Program-made: the position numbers and the translations under genes
Assembly (NCBI RefSeq): GCF_027922005.1
Contig: NZ_BSEV01000005.1
Span: forward strand, 248,001 to 312,000
Direction: 5' to 3'
DNA from: Streptosporangium carneum
Lineage (GTDB): Bacteria > Actinomycetota > Actinomycetes > Streptosporangiales > Streptosporangiaceae
DNA length: 64,000 nt
Shown here: piece after piece, positions 34,388-42,924 of the stretch
How the letters are laid out: every line of letters starts with the position of its first letter
Position numbering within the stretch: position 1 is the stretch's first letter
The notes under the pieces: generated by a model
Told to the model about the DNA's origin: nothing
Seen by the model: the letters and a program-made list of their open reading frames with translations, nothing else
Database searches by the model: none

Positions 34388-34401
34388 TGAGTCGCCACTC
34401 A
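34388..34401. promoter_or_regulatory. TetR operator 2 (TGAGTcgcCACTCA-like)
   Basis: TGAGTCGCCACTCA has the same 14-bp layout as operator 1 and differs in two bases; with flanks it is a perfect ATGAGT/ACTCAT repeat. Its centre is 29 bp from that of operator 1, close to three helical turns. Confidence 0.7.
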
Positions 34402-34423
34402 TCTTGTCAACGGAGCGCCGACC

Positions 34424-35002
34424 ATGACCCCGACCGACGACCCGACACCGCTGCGCGCCGACGCCCGGCGCAACCGGGAGCGCATTCTCGCCGCCGCCGA
34501 GGCCGTCTTCGCCGAACGGGGCCCCTCCGCCTCGACCGAGGAGGTCGCCGCGCGGGCGGGCGTCGCGATCGGCACCGTCTTCCGGCACTTCCCCACCAAG
34601 AACGACCTGCTCGGCGCGATCGTCAAAACCTTCATGGCACGGCTCACCGAGGAGGCGGACGCCCTCGCGGATCACGGTGACCCGCGGACGGCGCTGTTCA
34701 CGTTCTTCACCCGGATGGTCGAGGAGGCGGCGGCGAAGAGGACGGTCGTCGACCTGCTGGCGGGAGCCGGAGTCGACATGGGAGTCGCCAAGCCCGTTCA
34801 GACCTTCCGGGAGGCGATCGGGACGCTGCTCGCCCGCGCCCAGGGGGCCGGCGCGGTACGCCAGGAGATCCGCCCGGACGAGGTGGTCGCCCTGCTCACC
34901 GCGGCCTGTCAGGTGGCGCTGCAGGCCGGATGGGACCCCGGCCTGCGCCGCCGTACCCTGAAGATCATCTTCGAAGGCCTGCGCCCGAAGGACGACGGCT
35001 GA
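34424..35002 (+). CDS. TetR family transcriptional regulator
   Basis: A 192-residue repressor. The HTH covers residues about 18-60 (ERILAAAEAVFAERGPSASTEEVAARAGVAIGTVFRHF); the C-terminus resembles the SbtR-type TetR_C_11 domain. It is divergent from the NTF2-like gene, and the 95-bp gap contains two near-identical palindromes. That is direct evidence for autoregulation and control of the neighbour. Confidence 0.93.
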   Translation: MTPTDDPTPLRADARRNRERILAAAEAVFAERGPSASTEEVAARAGVAIGTVFRHFPTKNDLLGAIVKTFMARLTEEADALADHGDPRTALFTFFTRMVEEAAAKRTVVDLLAGAGVDMGVAKPVQTFREAIGTLLARAQGAGAVRQEIRPDEVVALLTAACQVALQAGWDPGLRRRTLKIIFEGLRPKDDG

Positions 35003-35027
35003 CAGGCGAGGGGCGTGGACGTTCTCT

Positions 35028-37232
35028 TCAAGAACCGGTGGAAGACAGGCGCAGGGCCTCGTCGCGGATGTCCTTCAACTGGACCGGTGCGCCGTGGCGC
35101 TCCATCCGCCAGACGATCCATCCCTTGCAGGCCTTGGTCCCGGCCAGCGCGTTCCCGGCGGCCATGAGGGTGGCGAAGCGCTCGCCGGTGGCCAGCCGGA
35201 TCATCCCGTCCGCCTCGACGGTGGCGTGGTGGGTCTTGTTCCGCACCTTGCGGAAGATCGTCGTGCCGGCGGGGACGGCTCCGTTCCAGACCAGGGCCGC
35301 GAGGTCGACATCGGGCCGGGGAGGAGGGGGAGGCGGGAGCGGTGGAGGCGTGGGTCCGGGCGCGGGCGCGGGTGCGGGTGGGGGAAGCACGAAGCCGAGG
35401 CGCCCGGGATTCCAGATGTCCTCGCAGAGACGCCGATAGAGGCGCTGGCGTTGCTGGATCTGTTCGAGACCGAAGGTCGGGCACGGGAGGAACATCTCCT
35501 CCAGGCCCTCCCGTCTGATGTAGTTGACGAACGGGGCGTTGCGTTCGAGGCTCTGCGGATGCAGGGAGGCGGCGAGCCGGTTCTCGGCGTAGTAGTGCTT
35601 GAGTTTGCGGTCGTAGGGGTCGTCGCCGAAGCTGGCGTTGACGGACTTGGGCAGGAGCAGCAGCGCGCCGAGCCGGTTGCGCCAGACGCCGAACTCCTCC
35701 TCGCTCGCGACGATCGACGCGTATCTCCCAGGGTGGTTGGCCCAGATGTGCTCGATCTCGCAACCCTGCAGATAGTCGCCCTCGTCACCGACGCCGCCGC
35801 ACTCCCGCTCCACGTGTGCGGTCATCCTGGCGAGAAGGTAGCGGACGAAGCGCCGGTTGTTCGCCCGCAGCCCGAAGGACCCAAGCTCCCGGAAGTCGTG
35901 TTCCAGCCGGGTGACCCTGCGTCCGAGGAGTGAGGCGATGTCCGAGACCGTACGGCACCGCCGCAGGGAGGGGATCAGCCGGTGCACGATCTCGTCCAGG
36001 TCGCGGCGCTGCACGGGGAAGTTGTCGGCGCACCGCCGTACGTAGACGAGATCGAGGAAGGCGGCGACCAGCGAGCACTTCTCGAAGGACACGCGCTCGG
36101 GATCCTCGGGGGAGATGACCGCCAGGAGGAGCACGAACTGGTTGTCGATGCCGTTGTAGCCGTTGAAGAAGACGGGGGCGAGGTCGGCCCTGAACTCCAG
36201 GCGCGCGCGCAGGACGGCTCGGTAACGTTCCGCCACGGCTGTCAGTCTTCTGATGAACTCCCGGGCCCCGGCCGCGCGGTCGATGCCGAGACGGCTCTCG
36301 TTGCGCAGAACCCACTCGTGGAAGGCCTTGTCGATCTTCTCCAGATCGGTGGATCCCTCCTGGAACGAGGCGTGCCGCGCCAGGAGGTAGGAGCGCACGT
36401 AGGCGCTGGGCACGTTCGCCTCCGGGGCGTACGGCTCCGCCGCGGTGAGATGGGCGAGCATGTCGGCCCAGGCCCTGCCGAACTCCTGGCGGGACGGCTC
36501 GTCAAGCCGCCTGAACAGGTGCCCCTTGAGAAGGTCCACGTGGTTGGGTCGCAGACCTCGGTCGTTCATGGAGACGAAGATCTCGCGGCCGTTCTCCTGG
36601 TTGAGCGCCTGGATGCCCACCAGGCAGACCCGGTCGAGCAGCCACTGGACGAAGAAGACCAGCGCCTCCTGGCGCAGTGCCTCGGGGAAGTCCTCGTCGA
36701 TCTCCCGGCTGCGTTCGTAGAGGTTCCGCGCCGAGAGATGGGCGTTGTCGGGCAGCAGGAAACCGCCGAGATCGTTCCAATTGACGACGAGGGCGTTGAG
36801 CAGCTGCGCGCGGGTCAGCTCTTCGGCGGTGCCGACCTTGAAGCTGCGCTTGCCGTGTTTGGCGGTGTAGGTGAGATTCTCCAGCTCCTGGGCGCGGAGC
36901 CTTTCCTCCTGATCCTTCAGCAGGTTCGCGAGGTAGATCAGCAGAAGGTGGAGCGTGGTGATCCGCTGTTGACCGTCCACGAGAAACGTGCGGCCCTCGT
37001 GCTCGTGGTAGACGTAGGGGCCGAGGAAGTAGGGGGCGTACCGGCTGACCTCGGCGTGCTCGTGCTGGGGGCGCCACTGGGCGAGGAACCTCTCGCCGAG
37101 GTCGTCGATCAGAGTCCGGACCTCGCTCCGCGTCCAGGTGTACTCCCGCTGGTAGTAGTCCAGGGCGAAGGAGTTCTCTGCGAAGAGTGTGCGGACGGTT
37201 ACGCCTGCGCCGTGGATGGGACTGTCCACCAT
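35028..37232 (-). CDS. DUF262-DUF1524 (GmrSD-like) protein with C-terminal RAMA-like domain
   Basis: A 734-residue putative nuclease. The N-terminal DUF262 domain has the ParB/Srx-like motif VDGQQRITTL (about residues 83-92), a nucleotide-handling site. The middle and C-terminal DUF1524 part has IEHIWANHPG (about 491) and NRLGALLLLPKSVNASFG, matching the HNH-type His-Me finger. A proline-rich linker (about 616-640) leads to a small domain (ALVWNGAVPAGTTI...KACKGWIVWRM) that looks like RAMA, the reader found on adenine methylases and restriction enzymes. This suggests a type IV-like restriction enzyme recognising modified DNA. The stop is 25 bp from that of the convergent TetR gene. Confidence 0.88.
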   Translation of the reverse strand: MVDSPIHGAGVTVRTLFAENSFALDYYQREYTWTRSEVRTLIDDLGERFLAQWRPQHEHAEVSRYAPYFLGPYVYHEHEGRTFLVDGQQRITTLHLLLIYLANLLKDQEERLRAQELENLTYTAKHGKRSFKVGTAEELTRAQLLNALVVNWNDLGGFLLPDNAHLSARNLYERSREIDEDFPEALRQEALVFFVQWLLDRVCLVGIQALNQENGREIFVSMNDRGLRPNHVDLLKGHLFRRLDEPSRQEFGRAWADMLAHLTAAEPYAPEANVPSAYVRSYLLARHASFQEGSTDLEKIDKAFHEWVLRNESRLGIDRAAGAREFIRRLTAVAERYRAVLRARLEFRADLAPVFFNGYNGIDNQFVLLLAVISPEDPERVSFEKCSLVAAFLDLVYVRRCADNFPVQRRDLDEIVHRLIPSLRRCRTVSDIASLLGRRVTRLEHDFRELGSFGLRANNRRFVRYLLARMTAHVERECGGVGDEGDYLQGCEIEHIWANHPGRYASIVASEEEFGVWRNRLGALLLLPKSVNASFGDDPYDRKLKHYYAENRLAASLHPQSLERNAPFVNYIRREGLEEMFLPCPTFGLEQIQQRQRLYRRLCEDIWNPGRLGFVLPPPAPAPAPGPTPPPLPPPPPPRPDVDLAALVWNGAVPAGTTIFRKVRNKTHHATVEADGMIRLATGERFATLMAAGNALAGTKACKGWIVWRMERHGAPVQLKDIRDEALRLSSTGS

Positions 37233-37721
37233 GAAGTCGGGAGTGCCTCTCGTTCGCGGGGGCGGCGGCTCTTCTGAGCCGGTTCATTCCATTTATCACG
37301 CGGGGTGGGGGAGCGTTACCGATCTCGCCGAAGTCACCGCTCCGTGCGGCGTGTTCTCCGATGTCCAGCGGGACCGGCCCAACGGCGAGAGCCGCCTCGC
37401 CTCGTGGGAGCCGTCCCGCCTTCCCCGGCCGGAGGTGGGTGCTTCCGGCGTGCCGTACGGGTGCCGGAGCGGGGAAGGAAAGTCTGGTTCGGGGCGTGTC
37501 TTTTCATGGTGGCGACGGAGAGGATCTTCATTGGGGGATTCTCGGTGTCTTCGGTATTATTTAGGAAAGTTTCCTGTGTAAAACTCCGCCTTGGATGTCG
37601 CTGCCTGCTGTTGTTCGTCCCGCTATCGGTGGCGGGCCGTTGAGGTCGAATGGTCCTGCGGGAATCGCCGGCATCGCCGGAACCGGAGGCTCGAAAGCGT
37701 TCCCAGCCATTGGAGACAGTC
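37233..37721. other. 489-bp stretch without a supported gene
   Basis: It holds the promoter of the DUF262 gene on the left and that of the secreted protein on the right. Around 37540-37590 it is AT-rich and contains the near-palindrome AGGAAAGTTTCCT (37563-37575), a possible operator. Nothing else is evident. Confidence 0.6.
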
Positions 37722-38045
37722 ATGTTCCGACGTGTCCTCCCCCTGGGGCCGGCCACGGCCTTGGCCGCCACGGCGTTCCCCGCGCAGGCCGAGATCGTCG
37801 AGTCCGTCGACAGTCCTCTCGGCGTCGGCGGGTACCGCGTGGCCAATGTCCATCCCGACGCGTACCTCGGTTTCTACGAGCGAGGCTCCGTCACCTGCCA
37901 CGCCAACGGCCTGCGCGGGGGACTCGTGCTCAAGGGCGCCGGAGCCCCCTACGCCGCCTGCCGGTTCACGCGCCGGGAGGGGCTGATCGTGGGGGTCAGG
38001 GAGAAGCTGCCGGACCATTACCTGGTGTGCGTGATACAGCGCTGA
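37722..38045 (+). CDS. Small secreted protein (107 aa)
   Basis: ATG 37722 opens a signal peptide (MFRRVLPLGPATALAATA, likely cut after AQA) and a mature part of about 84 residues with three cysteines (VTCHANG, YAACRFT, LVCVIQ). A 24-codon upstream extension in the same frame is less likely because it would spoil the signal peptide. It resembles small exported actinomycete proteins of unknown function; no domain is recognised. Confidence 0.75.
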   Translation: MFRRVLPLGPATALAATAFPAQAEIVESVDSPLGVGGYRVANVHPDAYLGFYERGSVTCHANGLRGGLVLKGAGAPYAACRFTRREGLIVGVREKLPDHYLVCVIQR

Positions 38046-38167
38046 GGTCGTTGTGGGCGTGGGAGCGGATCCACCGCCCCGACGCTCACGCCGGTCGAAC
38101 GGTCCCGCCGGGCGATCCGTTTCGCTGTCGGCGGCAAGGTGTTGCCCGAGCGGTCCCGCGAGAAACA

Positions 38168-38194
38168 CCGGGAACGCCGGGAGCGCCGGGAACG
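38168..38194 (+). repeat. 9-bp tandem repeat
   Basis: Three copies of CCGGGA(A/G)CG in the 354-bp gap between the secreted protein and the chitinase. That gap holds no gene apart from these repeats and the terminator. Confidence 0.85.
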
Positions 38195-38338
38195 CCGAAA
38201 GTGGAAAGCCGAAATCGTTTCCCGGACCGAAAATGGCTTCTCGTCGGGGAAGCGAGTGTTTCGCGTTTTCTCCCTCGAACCTTCGTCGTTCCTCCGTCTG
38301 TTTTTCCCGGCACGGGTCAGAAGGGGTGAATAAATCCA

Positions 38339-38374
38339 AAGAAAGGGGGCGGCCGATAAGCCGCCCCCTTTCTT
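38339..38374. terminator. Bidirectional intrinsic terminator
   Basis: A perfect 15-bp stem (AAGAAAGGGGGCGGC against its complement) with a 6-nt loop, between the convergent secreted-protein and chitinase genes. A-rich and T-rich flanks allow use from both sides. Confidence 0.9.
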
Positions 38375-38399
38375 GTCATGACATGGCGCCGCCTCGCGG

Positions 38400-39287
38400 T
38401 CAGCAGCTCAGGTTGTCACCGGGGTCGACCCCGAGGATCGCGGAGAACCTCTTGTAGGCGTCGATGCGGCTCTGCACCTGACGGGGGTTGCCGCCGTCGC
38501 ACTCGAGGAAGCCGTTGATGCTGCGGATCGTCTCGCCGAAGCCCCGGCTGTTGACCATCGCGGTGTGCGGGGTCATCGTGCCGGGACCGTTCTGGGTCAT
38601 CCAGTACCAGATGCCGGTCATCCAGGCCACCGAGGCCTCGGTCTGCACCAGGTTCGGGTTGTTGAGCAGGTCGATGCCGAGCGCGTCGCCTGCCGCCTTG
38701 TAGTTGTAGTTCCAGCTCAGCTGGATCGGGCCGCGGCCGTAGTAGGACGACAGGCCCGCGGGACAGCCGAAGGGCTGCTTGAGGTCGCAGTAGTGGGGGT
38801 AGTTCGCGGTGTTCACCTCGACGATGTAGAACAGGCCGGCCGTCTCGTGGTTGATGTTGGCGAGGAAGGCCGCGGCCTCCTGCTTCTTGATGGTGTCGTT
38901 GCCGGTCCCGGCGAAGGCGGGGTAGGCGCTCAGCGCGGTGACCAGGCCGTTGTAGGTGTAGAAGGGGTTCCGCTTCGGGAACATCTCGTTGAACTGGGCC
39001 TCGGTGACGACGAAGTTCCCCTCGCTGGCCTCACACGCTCCCTGGTCCGTCCAGATGCCGGAGGGGCCGCCGGGGACGTTGTTCTTCGTCCACCACTTCG
39101 CCCGCCAGTTGTGGCCGTTGTAGGAGGCGACCAGACCGCCGGCGTATCCCTTGGTCGAGCTCCACTCGGTCGCGCAGATCGGTGCGGTGGCGGCGGAGGC
39201 GGAGGCGGGGGACGCCGGGAGCGTGGCCGCCAGCGCACCCGCGAGCGCCATCGCGGAAAGGGATGACATGAAGCGGCTTCTCAGCAT
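38400..39287 (-). CDS. GH19 chitinase with N-terminal chitin-binding module
   Basis: Secreted family 19 endochitinase of 295 residues. A signal peptide (MLRSRFMSSLSAMALAGALA..., cut near ASA) is followed by a CBM5/12 module with WSSTKGYAGGLVASYNGHNW and AKWW, then the GH19 domain: FLANINHETAGL holds the first catalytic Glu, and YYGRGPIQLSWNYNY is the family signature. ATG 39287 is chosen because AAGGAG lies 9 bp upstream and it begins the signal peptide. The leader contains a perfect inverted repeat (39302-39319). Confidence 0.95.
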   Translation of the reverse strand: MLRSRFMSSLSAMALAGALAATLPASPASASAATAPICATEWSSTKGYAGGLVASYNGHNWRAKWWTKNNVPGGPSGIWTDQGACEASEGNFVVTEAQFNEMFPKRNPFYTYNGLVTALSAYPAFAGTGNDTIKKQEAAAFLANINHETAGLFYIVEVNTANYPHYCDLKQPFGCPAGLSSYYGRGPIQLSWNYNYKAAGDALGIDLLNNPNLVQTEASVAWMTGIWYWMTQNGPGTMTPHTAMVNSRGFGETIRSINGFLECDGGNPRQVQSRIDAYKRFSAILGVDPGDNLSC

Positions 39288-39301
39288 TCTTTCACTCCTT
39301 C

Positions 39302-39319
39302 GTACGGTGCAAACCGTAC
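39302..39319. promoter_or_regulatory. Inverted repeat upstream of the chitinase gene
   Basis: GTACGGT-GCAA-ACCGTAC, a perfect 7-bp inverted repeat just upstream of the SD sequence. It could be an operator or a leader hairpin hiding the ribosome binding site. It does not match the DasR consensus used for many chitin genes in streptomycetes. Confidence 0.55.
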
Positions 39320-39694
39320 ATAAAAACGACAAAAGACCGACCTTGGGGCGGACGGTGACACGGCGGACGGAACTTCAATAGAGGGCGCCGCCGCGGGATT
39401 GACGCCAATCAAACGGAATTCGATTTATTACGTCAATAGGTGAACCGCAAAGTTCCGCATAGTGCTCACGGGCGGTCCCGGCGGGGAACCGGGAACCGTC
39501 CGGGCGTCGACGATCCCGGCCGTCCGGGAGCGCCCGCCCGCCGTCCCCGCCTCTCCTGTCCGTCTTCTTCGCTCTACTTCGCTCTACGCCGAGTTGACCG
39601 GGGCCATTGGTGGCCGATTCGGGATTCGGGGTAGCTGACCAAAAGGAAGACCGGAGCGCATGCGTTGCCCTACGAGCCGGGTGAGGAGCGAGCC
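39320..39694. other. Intergenic stretch upstream of chitinase and DUF2267 genes
   Basis: Promoter regions of both divergent genes. Bases 39410-39445 are AT-rich; the rest is GC-rich and shows no gene or clear repeat. Confidence 0.5.
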
Positions 39695-40471
39695 GTGGAT
39701 TACGAGGAGTTCATCGACACCCTGAAGCAGTACGCCGATCTCGGCACCGAGGAGGCGGAGCGCGCCGTGCGCGCGACGCTCGAGACGCTGGGGGAGCGGC
39801 TCCCCTACGGCGGGAGCGGGAACGTGCTCCAGCGGTTGCCCGCACGTGTGAAACCGTGGATCCACGCGGGGAGGGATCCCGGGTCCTTCGACGTGGACGA
39901 GTTCCTGCGCCGGGTGGCCGAGCGTGAGGAAGTGGACGTCGAGGTGGCCGCACGACACGCGCGGGAGGTCTTCTGGCTGCTGGGAGAGGCGGTGGAACCC
40001 GAGGCGGTCGCCGACATGGCGGCCTGCCTGCCGGAGGACTTCGACTCCCTGATCGCCGAGGCGCAGCGGCGTGACGTCCAGATCATGCCGGCGGAGGAGT
40101 TCCTCGTCCGGGTCGCGAGCAGGGCCGACCTCGACGCCGCCGCGGCCCACCGCGCCACCGAGGCCGTGCTGGAGACGCTCGCCGAGTGCGTCGCCGCGGG
40201 GCGGGCGGAGAATCTGATCGGTGAGCTGGCCGTTCCGCTTCACGAGCCGCTGAAACGGGGCAGGGCCGCGGGCCTTCCCACGAGCGAGTGGATGCCGCTG
40301 GACGGCTTCGCCTCCCGCGTGGCCGAACGGCAGGGCGTGCAGCCGGACGAGGGGCGCAGGCAGGTCCAGGCCGTCTTCACCACACTGCGTGAGGCGATCA
40401 CGGAGAAGGGGTTCCTCGACGTCATGCTCGGGCTCCCCGAGGAGTACCGGACGCTGCTGACCGAAAGCTAG
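39695..40471 (+). CDS. DUF2267 protein with two repeats of the domain
   Basis: A 258-residue acidic, all-helical protein. Two DUF2267 units run at about residues 1-130 and 135-255, each starting with a D/E-x-F-x-x-x-V/L motif (YEEFIDTLK; AEEFLVRVA; LDGFASRVAER). GTG 39695 has GAGGAG upstream and begins with VDYEEF, as family members do; the frame is open 10 codons further up to a TTG. The function of DUF2267 is unknown. It is often linked to stress and envelope genes. Confidence 0.88.
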   Translation: MDYEEFIDTLKQYADLGTEEAERAVRATLETLGERLPYGGSGNVLQRLPARVKPWIHAGRDPGSFDVDEFLRRVAEREEVDVEVAARHAREVFWLLGEAVEPEAVADMAACLPEDFDSLIAEAQRRDVQIMPAEEFLVRVASRADLDAAAAHRATEAVLETLAECVAAGRAENLIGELAVPLHEPLKRGRAAGLPTSEWMPLDGFASRVAERQGVQPDEGRRQVQAVFTTLREAITEKGFLDVMLGLPEEYRTLLTES

Positions 40472-40622
40472 CCGTGGTGGAAGCGTTCACCGGGCCGCGC
40501 GTCGCCCGTTCGCGCCGATCCGCTCGGTGCCGCCGCTCGCCGCACCGGCGCGAGAGGAGGCGGCCGGTCTGGTCGGTGTCGCCGCTCGTGTGTCGGAGGG
40601 GAGGGGGCCGGGCCTAGCGGGG

Positions 40623-41321
40623 TCAGACGGGCAGGCCCAGGAAGCCGGCGTGGCAGCGCATGGAGTGGTCGAAGGCCGTCGTGGGGTCGAGGAGCACGTT
40701 GTTGAACTGGCCGAACACCTCGAAGTTGACCCAGCCGAACAGGCCGGTCCACACGATCAGGGCGCGGACGATGACGTCGTCGGGGACCTCGGGGATGACC
40801 TCGCGCACGCGACCCGCGTCCTCGGTGAACGAGGGAGGCGGAGGCGGGCAGACGGCGGGCGGGTTGAGGGCTCCCGCGCGGTGGGCGTCGGAGACGATCC
40901 GCCCGTAGACGGCGGTGTCGCGGACGGCGGCGGCGACGGTGTCCATCGGCGCCTTGTAGCCGGGCACGGGTGAGCCGTACAGCAGGGCGTACTCGTGAGG
41001 GTGGGCCAGTGCCCAGTCCCGTACGGCATGGCACACCGCCAGCCAGCGGCCGGTGTGGTCCTCGCGCGGGCAGGCCGCGTCGGCGTTCTCCACGGCCTCG
41101 CCGACGGCGTTGTAGCCGTCGATGATCAGTGCCGTGAGCAGGTCGTCCCTCGACGGGAAGTAGCGGTAGATCGCGGAGGAGACCATCCCCATCTCGCGGG
41201 CGACCGCGCGCAGGGACAGGCCCGAGGCCCCTTCTGTGGCCAGCTGGCCTCGGGCGATGTCGGTGATCTCGCGGGTCAGCTCTGCCCTGACCCGCTCCCG
41301 TGCTGTTCGGCTTGAGCTCAT
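40623..41321 (-). CDS. TetR family transcriptional regulator (WHG domain)
   Basis: A 232-residue repressor. The HTH is at about residues 15-60 (GASGLSLRAVAREMGMVSSAIYRYFPSRDDLL); the C-terminal TetR_C_33/WHG type is marked by ALIVWTGLFGWVNFEVFGQ. ATG 41321 is preferred over the in-frame ATG 41333, though both are possible. The divergent gap to the DUF2568 gene contains two perfect AGAGCA-n-TGCTCT palindromes. Confidence 0.93.
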   Translation of the reverse strand: MSSSRTARERVRAELTREITDIARGQLATEGASGLSLRAVAREMGMVSSAIYRYFPSRDDLLTALIIDGYNAVGEAVENADAACPREDHTGRWLAVCHAVRDWALAHPHEYALLYGSPVPGYKAPMDTVAAAVRDTAVYGRIVSDAHRAGALNPPAVCPPPPPSFTEDAGRVREVIPEVPDDVIVRALIVWTGLFGWVNFEVFGQFNNVLLDPTTAFDHSMRCHAGFLGLPV

Positions 41322-41355
41322 GCTCAGGACCATATCAGAGCACCGAGAATAAAAA

Positions 41356-41368
41356 AGAGCACTGCTCT
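41356..41368. promoter_or_regulatory. TetR operator 1 (AGAGCA-C-TGCTCT)
   Basis: A perfect 13-bp palindrome whose last base overlaps the candidate -35 box TTGACG (41368-41373) of the rightward operon. Confidence 0.75.
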
Positions 41369-41390
41369 TGACGGACCATGCTCAACAGGG

Positions 41391-41403
41391 AGAGCATTGC
41401 TCT
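41391..41403. promoter_or_regulatory. TetR operator 2 (AGAGCA-T-TGCTCT)
   Basis: A perfect 13-bp palindrome identical to operator 1 except for the centre base, 35 bp further on and near the -10 region of the rightward promoter. Confidence 0.75.
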
Positions 41404-41436
41404 CAGAACGGAACGTCAATCTCTAAGGAGCCCAGG

Positions 41437-41781
41437 ATGCTGTCCCTGGCCAAGAACGCCAACCTTCTCGTCATGTTCCTGCTGGAACTGGGTGTTCTCG
41501 CCTCGACCTGCTACTGGGGCTTCACCGTCGGCCAGAACTGGCCGGTCAAGCTGCTCCTCGGCCTCGGCGCGCCGGCCCTGTTCATCGTGGTCTGGGCCGT
41601 CTTCGGCGCCGCGAACGGCGCGCAGATCCCGCTCACCGGCCTCGCCAGGGTCGCCCTGGAGGTCCTCTGGTTCGGCGGCGGCGCCGCGGCGCTGGTCATG
41701 GCGGGGCGGCTGACCCCGGGCGTCGTCTTCGCCGCCGTCTACGTCGTCAACGCCGCGCTGCGGGTGCTCTGGAAGCAGTGA
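41437..41781 (+). CDS. DUF2568 (YrdB family) membrane protein
   Basis: A 114-residue protein with four membrane helices (LVMFLLELGVLAS; LLGLGAPALFIVVWAVFG; ALEVLWFGGGAAALVMAG; VFAAVYVVNAALRVLW). The G/A-P-x-LF-IVVWAVFGAP-like middle is the family hallmark. SD TAAGGAG lies 11 bp upstream of ATG 41437. It is co-directional with the next gene and under the double operator. Function unknown. Confidence 0.9.
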   Translation: MLSLAKNANLLVMFLLELGVLASTCYWGFTVGQNWPVKLLLGLGAPALFIVVWAVFGAANGAQIPLTGLARVALEVLWFGGGAAALVMAGRLTPGVVFAAVYVVNAALRVLWKQ

Positions 41782-41850
41782 GAGACCGTGAGCGGCAGTG
41801 AGAACCACATCACACCCAACCGAATGAAACCCGTCGAAGGGAAGAGAGTC

Positions 41851-42795
41851 ATGGGCAAGCACGTCATCGCGGGAGCGGGACAGGTCGGCTCCCAGGTCGC
41901 GCGGCTGCTGGCGGAGCAGGGGCACGAGGTCGTCCTCGTCAGCCGTTCCGGGTCGGGCCCCGATCTTCCCGGAGTCGGCAAGGTGGCCGCGGACGCGGCC
42001 GACCGGGAGCGGATGACCTCGCTCACCAGGGGGGCCGACGCCCTCTACAACTGCGTCAACCCGCCCTACCACCGCTGGGCCCAGGACTGGCCGCCGATGG
42101 CGCAGTCGCTGCTGGGCGCGGCGGAGGCCGCAGGCGCGGGATACGTCGTCCTCGGCAACCTCTACGTCTACGCCGCGCCGGAGCGTCCCATGCGGGAGGA
42201 CGACCCGCTCACGCCGCCCAGCGCCAAGGGGGCCGTCAGGCTCCGCGTCTGGCAGGAGGCGCTGGCCGCGCACGAGGCGGGCCGGGTCCGCGTGACCGAG
42301 GTGCGTGGCTCCGACTACTTCGGTCCCGGCTGCCTGGACCAGTCGCATCTGGGGGAGAGGCTCGTCCCCCAGATGCTCGGCGGCAAGCCGGTCCGCGTCA
42401 TCGGGGACCCGGACCAGCCGCACAGCTGGACCTACGTGCCCGACGTGGCCAGGGCCCTGGTGACGGCCGCCGCCGACGACCGGTCCTGGGGGCGCGCGTG
42501 GCACGTCCCGACGACGGAGCCGATGACGACCCGCCAGATCGCGGACCGGCTGTGCGCGCTCGCGGGCGTCCGGAACCCGGGAGTCAAGGCCATGCCGCAC
42601 TGGATGATCCGCGCGGCGGGGCTCTTCTCCCCGATGCTCGGCGAGCTCGAGGAACTGCGCTACCAGTTCGTCAGGCCCTTCGTCCTGGACTCCTCCGACT
42701 TCCAGAGGACCTTCGGGGTGACGCCCACCCCGATGGACGAGGCGCTGAGCGCCACGATCGCCTGGTGGCGCGACCGCCTGGCCTCGGCGGCGTGA
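41851..42795 (+). CDS. NAD-dependent epimerase/dehydratase family protein
   Basis: An extended SDR-like protein of 314 residues. The Rossmann loop GAGQVGSQVARLLAEQG is near residues 8-24, and the VLGNLYVY block carries a Tyr but no classical YxxxK is obvious (YAAPERP). The W-T-Y-V-PDVARALV block and C-terminal substrate part are typical. ATG 41851 with AAGGGAAGAGAG upstream is chosen over GTG 41788. It probably forms an operon with the DUF2568 gene. Confidence 0.88.
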   Translation: MGKHVIAGAGQVGSQVARLLAEQGHEVVLVSRSGSGPDLPGVGKVAADAADRERMTSLTRGADALYNCVNPPYHRWAQDWPPMAQSLLGAAEAAGAGYVVLGNLYVYAAPERPMREDDPLTPPSAKGAVRLRVWQEALAAHEAGRVRVTEVRGSDYFGPGCLDQSHLGERLVPQMLGGKPVRVIGDPDQPHSWTYVPDVARALVTAAADDRSWGRAWHVPTTEPMTTRQIADRLCALAGVRNPGVKAMPHWMIRAAGLFSPMLGELEELRYQFVRPFVLDSSDFQRTFGVTPTPMDEALSATIAWWRDRLASAA

Positions 42796-42924
42796 GTCGT
42801 ACGGCGCGTCCGCTCCGCCGCGGAGGCCGTGCGGCCGGAGGCGTCCGTCCGGCCGTACGGCGTGATCGCCGGTCCGGGAACCGGCGGCGACGTCGGCGGA
42901 AGGGCGAACGTGAGGGCTCCCAGG

